Shown one piece after another: positions 1 to 7,359 of a stretch of 64,000 nt of DNA. The notes beneath the pieces are model-generated. The model did not search any database, had not been told where the DNA came from, and was given only the letters and a program-made list of their open reading frames with translations. Numbering within the stretch: the stretch's first letter is position 1; each line of letters starts with the position of its first letter. The stretch comes from Helicobacter sp. MIT 05-5293 (lineage in GTDB: Bacteria > Campylobacterota > Campylobacteria > Campylobacterales > Helicobacteraceae): contig NZ_JROZ02000001.1 of NCBI RefSeq assembly GCF_000765665.2, positions 620,001 through 684,000 on the forward strand. Direction: 5' to 3'. The position numbers were made by a program, and so were the translations under genes.

Positions 1-1049
1 AAGACTTTCTCACCTCCGACATTAATCACCTCTTTGGTGCGTCCGATGATTTTAAGGTATTGCTCTCCATCAGATTCGATAATCTCTACCAAATCCCCTG
101 TGGCAAAATACCCCTCTTCATCAAAGACGCTATTATCGGCGTTAAGGTAGCCTATCGCTTGTGTGGGGGATTTGATAAACAACTCATTATTTATCACTTT
201 ATAAGAAGCATTCACGATTTTAAAAAAGTCTTGCAGGTTTTTTGTTTTCATCGCATTGGTTTCACTCGTGCCAAAGCCTTGCTTGAATCGTGTGTGAGGC
301 AATGCTTGACATAGAGATTCTAAAAGTGTCTCACTCATCGGCTCACTGCCATAAATGACTAATTTTAGGGATTTTAGTCCATAACTGCCTATATCTGCTA
401 GGAGTAAAAGCCTAAGTAAGGTCGGTGAAGCGGGTAAAATCTCGACATTATATTGTTTGAGTGCATTTAAAATATTTTGCGGCTGCCTTTGCTTGGGGAT
501 TACCAAAGTCCCACCCCCGCTCAAAGCATTGCACATCACATCAACTCCTGCAATATGATCGGGCAAATACACACTTAAGATTCTCAAAGGATTTGGTTTT
601 TTCTCACAATATGAGGCAAGAAAAGTATCTAAATGATGCACGATAGCCTTTGGTTTGCCTGTGCTGCCACTTGAAGATAAAATCAATCCACTTTGATGAG
701 AATCTTTTAAAGATTGAAGCAAATCGTATTTTTTAGAATCTACGCGTTTGATTGCTCCATTGTGTGATTCTAAAATATATTCAACACCAAACTCACGCAA
801 GTCAAAATCCATATTTCTAGGGAGCAAAGGCATAATGATACATTTTTGGCTATAAAGGGCAAAAAAGTAAGCGATTTGCTCAAAGCTAGAATCTCCCACT
901 AATGCTACCACTGCACCTTTTGGTATGGCTAGGGCTTTACCCTTAGATTCTATACTTTGCAGTAAAGCCTCATAGGTGTAAAGAATCTCATCATCAATAA
1001 TGGCGATATTATCTCTAAATCGTGTGATTTGTGCTAAAAAATCAGCCAT
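1..1049 (-). CDS. AMP-binding acyl/amino-acid ligase (3' end beyond the window)
   Basis: Adenylate-forming ligase that would activate a carboxylic acid as acyl-AMP and probably load it onto the neighbouring acyl carrier protein. Translating the minus strand from the ATG at 1049 gives an open frame to the window edge. It shows the P-loop SSGSTGKPK near residue 129, GTSETNA, the GDL motif, and GRTKEVINVGGEK close to the edge, in the order of the ANL superfamily. The last ~80-100 residues (hinge and C-terminal lid) are outside the window. Its start overlaps the stop of the upstream SDR gene by 8 nt (ATGGCTGA), so translation is probably coupled. The ACP-SDR-ligase grouping recalls small acyl-synthesis modules in Campylobacter and Helicobacter glycosylation loci. 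The substrate is unknown. Confidence 0.85.
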   Translation of the reverse strand, partial: MADFLAQITRFRDNIAIIDDEILYTYEALLQSIESKGKALAIPKGAVVALVGDSSFEQIAYFFALYSQKCIIMPLLPRNMDFDLREFGVEYILESHNGAIKRVDSKKYDLLQSLKDSHQSGLILSSSGSTGKPKAIVHHLDTFLASYCEKKPNPLRILSVYLPDHIAGVDVMCNALSGGGTLVIPKQRQPQNILNALKQYNVEILPASPTLLRLLLLADIGSYGLKSLKLVIYGSEPMSETLLESLCQALPHTRFKQGFGTSETNAMKTKNLQDFFKIVNASYKVINNELFIKSPTQAIGYLNADNSVFDEEGYFATGDLVEIIESDGEQYLKIIGRTKEVINVGGEKV

Positions 1050-1773
1050 TTACGCCCCCTAGATAAATCACTTGCCCCGTGATAAAATCGCTTTTTTTAT
1101 CTAAGAAAAATTCAATGACATTAAGCACATCTTCAAAACTCCCAAATCGCTTAATGGCTTGTTGATTAAGCAAAGAATCCATCTTTGCCTTTGGGACATT
1201 TTTAATCAAATCCGTTGGCACAGGCGTGGGACCTACTGCATTGAGCGTAATGCCAAACTCGCTTAATTCCTTTGCACATACTTGCGTGAGATTGACTAAT
1301 GCCGCCTTTGAAGCCGCATAAATCGCTTCTCCCTCTAGCCTTAGAGGTGTTGCCACAGTGGCAAAATTAACAATGCGATAAGGCATAGTTTTAGAATCTT
1401 TATGGTGCTTTTTGTAGTTTTGCATCATGACCTTAGCCACTTCACGCAGAAATAAAAAGCTCCCAAAAACATTTGTGCCAAAGATATTCTGCATCGTGCT
1501 AAAAGGTGTCGTAAGGATATGATTCATAGAGGCAATGCCTGCATTATTAAGCAATACATTGATTGTGCCAAATTCCTTTTTTATCGTTCGAATCATCGCT
1601 ACAACCGACATTTCATCACTCACATCAAGCTCAAAATGCCGATAGTTTTGATGCTCTATGCTTCCCTTACCGCGAGAACAGCCGCAGACTATATCGCCGC
1701 ATCGCAAATAATACTCGCTCAAATCCTTACCAATACCTTTTCTAGTGCCTGTTATGATAATGATTTTATTCAT
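1042..1773 (-). CDS. SDR-family oxidoreductase, 3-oxoacyl-ACP reductase-like
   Basis: Short-chain dehydrogenase/reductase of about 243 residues. It has the N-terminal Rossmann motif TGTRKGIG for NAD(P) binding, the NNAG motif, and the catalytic YxxxK in IYAASKAALVNL. The frame is open upstream to 1818, but the ATG at 1773 (MNKIIIITGT) fits the family start and overlaps the end of the ACP gene by 8 nt (ATGAATAA). Placed between ACP and an acyl ligase, it most likely reduces a beta-ketoacyl group on the ACP, giving a hydroxyacyl group for glycan acylation. That role is inferred. FabG-like or sugar reductase activity cannot be separated by eye. Confidence 0.85.
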   Translation of the reverse strand: MNKIIIITGTRKGIGKDLSEYYLRCGDIVCGCSRGKGSIEHQNYRHFELDVSDEMSVVAMIRTIKKEFGTINVLLNNAGIASMNHILTTPFSTMQNIFGTNVFGSFLFLREVAKVMMQNYKKHHKDSKTMPYRIVNFATVATPLRLEGEAIYAASKAALVNLTQVCAKELSEFGITLNAVGPTPVPTDLIKNVPKAKMDSLLNQQAIKRFGSFEDVLNVIEFFLDKKSDFITGQVIYLGGVNG

Positions 1774-2062
1774 TGCTTTGTGCTTTTGTAAGGATATAAG
1801 AAGTGAGCGTTGAGACATCTTTAAAGGGTGAGTTTCTCCCGCTCATTGTTTTTTCGTCAGCAAGGATTACTTCAAGCTTTAAAGCCTCACTTAGCATTTC
1901 TTCTAAATCCGCGATAAAACTCACAAGTGCTAAAGAATCTAGATTCCCCCCTATGCCATAGATTTTAGTTTGTGATGTGGGGGCTTTTAGCTCATTATTT
2001 TCTAACTCATCAGCGAGATTTGCTAATGCTTCAAAAATCACACTTTGTATTTTTTCTTTCAT
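1766..2062 (-). CDS. Acyl carrier protein, accessory
   Basis: 98-residue acidic helical protein with the phosphopantetheine attachment motif: the serine of LDSLALV at about residue 43. It is longer and more divergent than a housekeeping AcpP (~78 residues), as expected for a dedicated carrier. The ATG at 2062 is directly preceded by the TAA of the GNAT gene with no spacer. The Shine-Dalgarno AAAGGAG lies inside the end of that gene, so the two are probably co-translated. It probably carries the acyl group made by the adjacent ligase and SDR for transfer by the adjacent GNAT. Confidence 0.85.
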   Translation of the reverse strand: MKEKIQSVIFEALANLADELENNELKAPTSQTKIYGIGGNLDSLALVSFIADLEEMLSEALKLEVILADEKTMSGRNSPFKDVSTLTSYILTKAQSNE

Positions 2063-2644
2063 TTATTCTCCTTTTGATAGATTTGTGAAGTATGAGAGAT
2101 TTGCAGGTAAGAATCCCGCAAACACTTTTGGTATAGCCTTGAAGTCTTCTAAAGAAAGATTAAAATAATAATTGAGAGTGTCTTCATTGATGATTCTTGC
2201 GCCGAATCGTTTGTGAAATGCTACTACTTGCACATTTGCCTTTCTCACATCAAAACGCGCCATTTTAAACCCTAAGGTATAGAATCCAAAGACATACAAG
2301 CAAAGCGCAGATTCTATAGCGACATAGCTAGGTGCATCATCTTGGATAATCCAACTCCCCCAGCAGAAACTATCCTCTTGAAAGTCATAGATTCTTATCG
2401 TCCCAAAAGGTTGTCCCTCTAGGGATTGGATAATAAAATAATATTCTTTTCCCGCAGATTCTCGCTTTTTGTAGGATTCAATCCATTGTTCTTGTGCGGG
2501 GATTCCACCTGAAGTTTGCGTCAAGAATTTTGCTTTTTTATCACTGCGTAGAGTGTAGATAAACTCCGCATCACTTACTCCCACCAAGCGCAAAGAAATA
2601 TGTTTGCCAATGATTGGACTTGATAAAATAGGGGCTTTTTTCAC
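2063..2644 (-). CDS. GNAT-family N-acyltransferase (RimJ/RimL-like)
   Basis: About 193 residues with a RimL-type GNAT fold: N-terminal ISLRLVGVSDAEFIYTLRSD, a central beta strand FGTIRIYDF, and the ending VVAFHKRFGARII typical of the acetyl-CoA or acyl-ACP binding half. A longer frame reaches 2677, but a GTG at 2644 has an excellent ribosome binding site (AGGAGG 7 nt upstream), giving VKKAPILSS, so I use that start. It abuts the ACP gene. Inferred role: transfer of an acyl group from that ACP to an amino-sugar nitrogen. The G tract in the gene upstream decides whether that gene's frame ends at this GTG (GTGA overlap). Confidence 0.8.
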   Translation of the reverse strand: MKKAPILSSPIIGKHISLRLVGVSDAEFIYTLRSDKKAKFLTQTSGGIPAQEQWIESYKKRESAGKEYYFIIQSLEGQPFGTIRIYDFQEDSFCWGSWIIQDDAPSYVAIESALCLYVFGFYTLGFKMARFDVRKANVQVVAFHKRFGARIINEDTLNYYFNLSLEDFKAIPKVFAGFLPANLSYFTNLSKGE

Positions 2645-2815
2645 GATACTGCCTCCTGTAAAAAGAGAGATTGACAATCAAAAGTAGCAGAATAAGAGGC
2701 AGATTCAAAGGCGACATAGGGAAAAATAGGAGTGATATGAGATTTGAGATAAGATTTAGAATCTATAAGGCGATGATAGGCGCAAAAAGCGTAAGGGTGA
2801 GAGTGTAGATTCTTT

Positions 2816-3310
2816 CTACTTACCCCCCCCCCCGCTAGATTCTTGATTATTTGCACTCAAGATGACTTGGGATTTGCAAATCACTTTCGTATGAGGCGGG
2901 ACATCTTTGACTATCACCGCTCCCGCGCCAATCATTGCGTTTTCACCAATCGTAACGCCGGGCAGAATCGTAGCATTTGCCCCGATACTCGCACCTTTTT
3001 TGATAATAGTGCTTAAAAACTCGCTCGGATAGGCTTTTGAGCGTGGGTATTTGTCATTGCAAAAGCTCACATTAGGACCGATAAAGACATTATCTTCAAT
3101 CGTGATTCCGTCCCACACTTGCACACCGCATTTGATTGTTACATTATCGCCGATTTTCACATCATTTTCGATAAAGCAATGAGAGCAGATATTGCAATTC
3201 TCACCGATTTTTGCAAGTGGTAGCACCACGCAAAACTGCCAGATTCTAGTTCCTTGCCCGATATTTTGGCTTTGCACATCAGAGAGAGGGTGTATCATCA
3301 TTTTATTCAT
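2816..3310 (-). CDS. Hexapeptide-repeat sugar N-acetyltransferase (WlbB/FdtC-like) with variable C-terminus
   Basis: Left-handed beta-helix acyltransferase. Hexapeptide repeats run from [15 protein letters not shown] to [18 protein letters not shown], including [16 protein letters not shown], a pattern typical of 3-amino-3,6-dideoxyhexose N-acetyltransferases (FdtC, QdtC, WlbB). It probably N-acetylates a nucleotide-activated amino sugar, fitting the dTDP-sugar genes further up the cluster. The ATG at 3310 with AAGGGG just upstream is preferred over a GTG at 3316. The last codons fall in an 11-G tract (2823-2833), so as sequenced the protein ends in SSGGGGK. With 10 G it would gain 60 more residues and finish at GTGA, overlapping the start of the GNAT gene. 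Confidence 0.85.
   Translation of the reverse strand: MNKMMIHPLSDVQSQNIGQGTRIWQFCVVLPLAKIGENCNICSHCFIENDVKIGDNVTIKCGVQVWDGITIEDNVFIGPNVSFCNDKYPRSKAYPSEFLSTIIKKGASIGANATILPGVTIGENAMIGAGAVIVKDVPPHTKVICKSQVILSANNQESSGGGGK
2823..2833. repeat. Poly-C tract, 11 bases (tract 1)
   Basis: Read as 11 G on the coding strand at the 3' end of the WlbB/FdtC-like acetyltransferase gene. 11 G gives SSGGGGK then stop. 10 G gives a 60-residue extension ending in GTGA at 2641-2644, overlapping the next start codon. 12 G gives a stop directly after the glycines. Confidence 0.95.
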
Positions 3311-3436
3311 ACGCACCCCTTGCCATATTGCGAAAGTTTGCGCAAATAAAATGATAGAAAATAAAAAGTTGGAAAAATCGTGAGAGGGGAGTGAATCTTG
3401 CCGATAAAGACAAGAGGATAAAGGGCAAGAAAAAAG

Positions 3437-4387
3437 CTACATATTCCCCCCCCCCGCAGCTAATTCGTAAAAACTATGCACGATTGTGCGTCCGCCAAAT
3501 CCTTCTTTTTGGGCTATCAAGCCTTGATTAAGAAATAAGCCATTGTTTTCAGTAGAGATACCAAAGTCAAAGTAGGTTTTACTTGTCGCGTAAGATTCTA
3601 TCAAGGTTTTAAGGAGCAAGTCTAATGCGCCGATTTCGCGCCCTTGTTCATTGACTGCCAAATATTGCGTATGCACAAGATGAGGGTAAATAAAAAGCAA
3701 AGTCCCAGCAAGGATTGTATCTGCTTTTGTGGCGATAAAAAGCTTGATTTCATCAGGGAAAGAAGAGCGCAGTAGGGATAATTCCTCTGCATTATGCACT
3801 GCATTAGCATTGTGCCGCTGCCGCAAGACTTCATTGACAAGTGCGATAAAGCTTGTCATATCTTCACTTTCTTGCACGACCACATCGTGCTTGAGTGCTT
3901 TTTTCGCCCCGCGTTTTCTTAGTTCGCCCATTTTGAATGGATTTCTAAACTCTATCGCAGCCGAACAATCTACACGATAGAGCTTAGCCTCATTCACAAA
4001 GAGGGCATATAAATCCTCTTGCGCAGGATTTTGATGATAAATATAAGGGATTGCTTTGTAATATAGCTTAGCAAATCCGTTTTGGCGCATATACTCTCGC
4101 AAACACTCAAAACACTCACACATTTTGCCTTGTCGCATAGAATCTGTGGTGATAAATCCGCCAAAAGTAAGCCCTTGATGCGAATAAAGACTATCATCTT
4201 GCGTGTTGAGAGGCAAAAGTGCTAAAAGTTTGTCATTATCATAAAATAGCAAAGAATGATCACTAAATCTGTCTGAATGATAGTCCATATAGTTTCTATC
4301 AAACATAAAAAGCCCATTTTTAGCATTGCGATTAAAATCATTCCAAGTAGATTTGAGAGTAGGAGAGTAGGGCTTGATACTAATCAT
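3437..4387 (-). CDS. FemAB-like acyl/aminoacyltransferase of the GNAT fold, copy B
   Basis: 316-residue protein with the double-GNAT layout of FemAB / Acetyltransf_6 proteins: N-terminal WNDFNRNAKNGLFMFDRNY, YSHQGLTFGGFIT, and C-terminal YFDFGISTENNG. Relatives transfer acyl or aminoacyl groups in cell-wall or polysaccharide synthesis; the substrate here is unknown. It is a tandem duplicate of the gene just upstream. The start ATG (4387) overlaps that gene's stop by 8 nt (ATGATTAG). As sequenced it ends AAGGGNM because of a 10-G tract. One extra G would add 47 mostly hydrophobic residues and end in an 8-nt overlap (ATGAATAA, 3303-3310) with the acetyltransferase start. Confidence 0.75.
   Translation of the reverse strand: MISIKPYSPTLKSTWNDFNRNAKNGLFMFDRNYMDYHSDRFSDHSLLFYDNDKLLALLPLNTQDDSLYSHQGLTFGGFITTDSMRQGKMCECFECLREYMRQNGFAKLYYKAIPYIYHQNPAQEDLYALFVNEAKLYRVDCSAAIEFRNPFKMGELRKRGAKKALKHDVVVQESEDMTSFIALVNEVLRQRHNANAVHNAEELSLLRSSFPDEIKLFIATKADTILAGTLLFIYPHLVHTQYLAVNEQGREIGALDLLLKTLIESYATSKTYFDFGISTENNGLFLNQGLIAQKEGFGGRTIVHSFYELAAGGGNM
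3446..3455. repeat. Poly-C tract, 10 bases (tract 2)
   Basis: Ten G on the coding strand at the 3' end of FemAB-like copy B. 10 G gives the short end GGGNM. 11 G extends the protein by 47 residues to the ATGAATAA overlap with the next gene. Confidence 0.95.
3446..3620. repeat. Near-identical 3' segment shared with 4460-4635
   Basis: From the C tract through about 170 bp, the ends of the two FemAB-like genes are almost identical (GCAGCTAATTCGTAAAA, then long stretches differing at single bases), whereas the upstream parts are clearly diverged. This suggests gene conversion that includes the tract. Confidence 0.8.
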
Positions 4388-5432
4388 CTAGCCCCCTTTT
4401 GCTCATACGATAGGCAAGGGCAACAAAAAGCAAGAAAGAGGAGAAAATTACATAATATTCCCCCCCCCCCGCAGCTAATTCGTAAAAGCTATGCACGATA
4501 GTGCGTCCGCCAAATCCTTCTTTTTGGGCTATCAAGCCTTGATTGAGAATCCAGCCATTGTTTTCAGTAGAGATACCAAAGTCAAAGTAGGTTTTACTTG
4601 TCGCGTAAGATTCTATCAAGGTTTTAAGGAGCAAATCCAACGCGCCGATTTCGCGCCCTTGTTCATTAGTAGCAAGGTATTGTGTGTGAATGAGATTCTC
4701 ATAAACAAACAACAATGCAGCCGCAAGCATTTCACCTGATTTTTGTGCGATAAAAAGTTGGATAGATTCGGGGAATCTCGCGCTTAAAAGCTCTAGTTCT
4801 TGCGCACTATGCACGGCTTTTGTATGGTGTCGGCTTGATAAGACGCTATTAAGCAATGTGATAAAATGTGAAAAATTATGCGAAGATTCTATCTGCACAT
4901 TCTCTCTTTTGGCGCGTGAGATTTGTGCCTTGCGCCCTTTGGGCAAAGCAATCCTATCGTTTAAAGCAATCGTTGAGGAGCAATCCACGCGATAAAGATG
5001 CGCATTGTGCGTGAAAAGTGCGTATAAGTCTTCTTGTGCGGGGAGTTTGTGATAAATGTATGGGATAGGCTTATAAATGAGACGCGCAATATGGTGTGCG
5101 GACATATATTCGCGTAAGATTCTGAAGCATTCGCACATTTTTTCTTGCTTCATCGTGGTGCTTGTGATAAACCCGCCAAAGGTTAGCCCCTGATGAGAAT
5201 ACAAGACATCATCTTTGAGATTGAGCGGAAGCAAGGCAAGGAGCTTTTCGTCCTCATAAAATAGCAAAGAATGGTCTTTGAATCGGTCTGAATGATAGTC
5301 CATATAGTTTCTATCAAACATAAAAAGCCCATTTTTGGCTGACGCATTAAAGTCATTCCATAGGGTTTTAGAATCTTTGCAATATTGCCGGATATGAATC
5401 ACTCTTTGTTCCTTGTAAAATTTCATTATCAT
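4380..5432 (-). CDS. FemAB-like acyl/aminoacyltransferase of the GNAT fold, copy A, long C-terminus
   Basis: 350 residues, paralogous along its whole length to copy B (same WNDFN, NGLFMFDRNYMDYHSDRF and FDFGISTENNG blocks). Its last ~170 bp are nearly identical to copy B, suggesting recent gene conversion. At the 3' end an 11-G tract puts the frame into a 26-residue tail with a hydrophobic core (YYVIFSSFLLFVALAY) followed by basic residues, and translation ends at ATGATTAG overlapping copy B. With 10 G it would end as AAGGGNIM without the tail. The start could be the first or third codon (M-I-M). The enzymatic substrate is not evident. Confidence 0.75.
   Translation of the reverse strand: MIMKFYKEQRVIHIRQYCKDSKTLWNDFNASAKNGLFMFDRNYMDYHSDRFKDHSLLFYEDEKLLALLPLNLKDDVLYSHQGLTFGGFITSTTMKQEKMCECFRILREYMSAHHIARLIYKPIPYIYHKLPAQEDLYALFTHNAHLYRVDCSSTIALNDRIALPKGRKAQISRAKRENVQIESSHNFSHFITLLNSVLSSRHHTKAVHSAQELELLSARFPESIQLFIAQKSGEMLAAALLFVYENLIHTQYLATNEQGREIGALDLLLKTLIESYATSKTYFDFGISTENNGWILNQGLIAQKEGFGGRTIVHSFYELAAGGGEYYVIFSSFLLFVALAYRMSKRGLDD
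4460..4470. repeat. Poly-C tract, 11 bases (tract 3)
   Basis: Eleven G on the coding strand near the 3' end of FemAB-like copy A. 11 G gives the long hydrophobic tail and the overlap with the next gene. 10 G gives a stop three codons after the glycines. Confidence 0.95.
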
Positions 5433-5511
5433 TTGTGAATCTCTCTACTTTTAGCCACAATTCTGTCGCGATAATACCCAATTAAAATTTAAAGTTTAAT
5501 TTATAAAGTTA

Positions 5512-6423
5512 TCACTGCACAAGCTCTGCATACCCAAATCCGCCCTTGCCCATACCATTGCCACCATAGAAGCAATAAGTCTTCTCGCCCACTTCTAAAA
5601 GCGTAGGATAGCAAGCCATTTGAGAATCAAATCCATTTTGTGAGGGCTCTAAACCACATTGCTTATCTTTGCGCTCCCAAGTGATTCCATCTAGGCTTGT
5701 CGCATAGCCCGACTTGTATTCTTTGGCGGTGCTATCCGAAGTATAAAACATAGCATAGCCTCCCTTGCTTTTATAGACTTTTGGGCGTCCGATTCTGTAT
5801 TCACTCCCCACACATTGCACACAAGTTTTCCCCTCATTTCCAAAAGTAATGCCATCTTTGGATTCTATATATTTGATAAAATAAGTCGGATAAGGGATAT
5901 TCTCAATCCAAGTCCATTGGTGAATCACCGAATACCATACCCTAAAAATCCCATTTTCATATATCACACTATGGATACACCGCCCGAAAATCCCCTCATT
6001 GCTCCTATCAAGCACAGGCGTTTTTTGAATCCTCGCAAAAGATTCTCCATTATCTTCGCTCACCGCCAAGCCGGAAAAAGCAAAGAATTTCGCCTTTTGT
6101 GGAATCTGAAAAGCGACATAATACATATAGATTTTATCCTTGATGCGCAACACATCGCCGAGTATGATTCCATTATCATCAAAGCAGCCATTTTCCCCGA
6201 TGTCTAGCACAGGGCTTTGTGAGATTTTTAAAATATTTTTGGGATTCTTAGCGTCCAAATCCACATAACCAATCCGACCTACGCCCTTTGCGTCTCGAAA
6301 AGAAGCGTAGATTCTGATTGTATCAGCATTAAGCAAAAAGGGTTGAGGAGTAAGTGCGGTATTGTCTATCCAGTGGTTTTCTTTATTGGGGCAATAGATG
6401 AGCCCCTTTTTCTCCCATTTCAT
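5512..6423 (-). CDS. Five-bladed beta-propeller, glycosidase-like protein, copy 2
   Basis: 303 residues with the repeating pattern of GH32/43/68-type beta-propellers: RIYASFRDAKGVGRIGYVD, DNGIILGDVLRIKDKIYMYYV, LAVSEDNGESF, RVWYSV, KSGYATSLDGITWERKD. No signal peptide is visible, so it is probably cytoplasmic. In glycan islands such proteins may bind or trim sugar intermediates, but no activity can be assigned. It is a paralogue of the gene directly upstream and lacks a G tract: where the paralogue has AAGGG, this copy has EVGEK. The start lies inside the upstream gene (41-nt overlap), with GGAG about 13 nt upstream. Confidence 0.7.
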   Translation of the reverse strand: MKWEKKGLIYCPNKENHWIDNTALTPQPFLLNADTIRIYASFRDAKGVGRIGYVDLDAKNPKNILKISQSPVLDIGENGCFDDNGIILGDVLRIKDKIYMYYVAFQIPQKAKFFAFSGLAVSEDNGESFARIQKTPVLDRSNEGIFGRCIHSVIYENGIFRVWYSVIHQWTWIENIPYPTYFIKYIESKDGITFGNEGKTCVQCVGSEYRIGRPKVYKSKGGYAMFYTSDSTAKEYKSGYATSLDGITWERKDKQCGLEPSQNGFDSQMACYPTLLEVGEKTYCFYGGNGMGKGGFGYAELVQ

Positions 6424-7345
6424 GATGCTTTAGCTCCGCGTAGCCAAAGCCGCTCTTGCCGCAACCATTGCCATTGTAAAGCATATAATGCCCCCCCCCC
6501 GCTGCATTTATCAGATAGGGATAACTTAGATTCTCACTATCCCAGCCTGTTTGCGAGAGTTCTATCCCAGCTTTTTCGTCTTGTCTGTCCCAATGAATAC
6601 CATCATCTGACTCTGCATAGCCGATATAATAGCCACGCGAATAGGTGCGAATGGAGTAATACATTTTGTATTTGTCTTGTTCTTTCCACACAAAGGGTCG
6701 CCCAAACCCATGTTCATCGTCATTTTTGTATTGAAGACACACGATAGATTCATTATTCCAATGGATTCCGTCATTGGATTCTGTCGTTTTCATTATGTAG
6801 TAAGGCTTTAATTTACCTTGAGCCATTGTCCAGCCTTGTTTATGGCTTGCGACATACCACATTCTGAATCTGTCTTTATCTTTTATCACATTTACGCCAC
6901 ATCGCGCATAGACTTCATCGTGGATTCTGTCTAAAATAGGTGATTTTGAATAGCGCGTGAAGCTCTCTCCATTATTTTTGCTGATAGCAAGTCCGCAAAA
7001 CATATAATAAGGCACTTTGACGCCTAATTGAAAGCCAATATAATACAAATAAATCTCTTTGCCTTTGCGTAGAATCGAGATAGGCACAACGCCATTATCA
7101 TCAAAGCAGCCATTCTCGCCAATGTCCAATACAGGCTCTTTAGAGATACTTAGAATCTTGCTAGGATTATTTGCTTCTACATCGACATAGCCGATTCTCC
7201 CTATCATATTTTCATCACAAAATCCCACATAAACGCGCAATATGCCAGAATCTAGCAAGAGCGGTGTGGGCAACATCGCGCATTGTTTTTGCCATTTGAT
7301 ACTTCCATCAGGACAATAAATCAATCCTTTTTTCTCCCATTTCAT
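6383..7345 (-). CDS. Five-bladed beta-propeller, glycosidase-like protein, copy 1, with internal G tract
   Basis: 320 residues, paralogue of the following gene (both begin MKWEKKGLIYCP). Propeller blades are visible: RVYVGFCDENMIGRIGYVD, GLAISKNNGESF, RMWYVASH, GYAESDDGIHWDR. A 10-G tract near the C-terminus encodes AAGGG. With 10 G the family-conserved ending NGNGCGKSGFGYAEL is read, so this is the intact state, and it then runs 41 nt into the next gene. With 11 G the ending is replaced and translation stops at TGA one base before the ATG of the next gene. Function unknown beyond the fold. Confidence 0.72.
   Translation of the reverse strand: MKWEKKGLIYCPDGSIKWQKQCAMLPTPLLLDSGILRVYVGFCDENMIGRIGYVDVEANNPSKILSISKEPVLDIGENGCFDDNGVVPISILRKGKEIYLYYIGFQLGVKVPYYMFCGLAISKNNGESFTRYSKSPILDRIHDEVYARCGVNVIKDKDRFRMWYVASHKQGWTMAQGKLKPYYIMKTTESNDGIHWNNESIVCLQYKNDDEHGFGRPFVWKEQDKYKMYYSIRTYSRGYYIGYAESDDGIHWDRQDEKAGIELSQTGWDSENLSYPYLINAAGGGHYMLYNGNGCGKSGFGYAELKHHEMGEKGAHLLPQ
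6491..6500. repeat. Poly-C tract, 10 bases (tract 4)
   Basis: Ten G on the coding strand inside the last blade of propeller copy 1. 10 G keeps the conserved C-terminus. 11 G gives an alternate ending whose stop is TGA-A-ATG with the next gene. Confidence 0.95.
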
Positions 7346-7359
7346 CAGCTTATCCTTTG

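Noticed and set aside
2641-2856. 71-codon minus-strand frame as a separate gene
   Set aside because: It has no ribosome site and runs through the G tract; it is the readthrough tail of the acetyltransferase for 10 G.
5815-6207. 130-codon plus-strand frame opposite the propeller gene
   Set aside because: No ribosome site, composition of a reverse-complement shadow; the minus-strand propeller pattern is clear.
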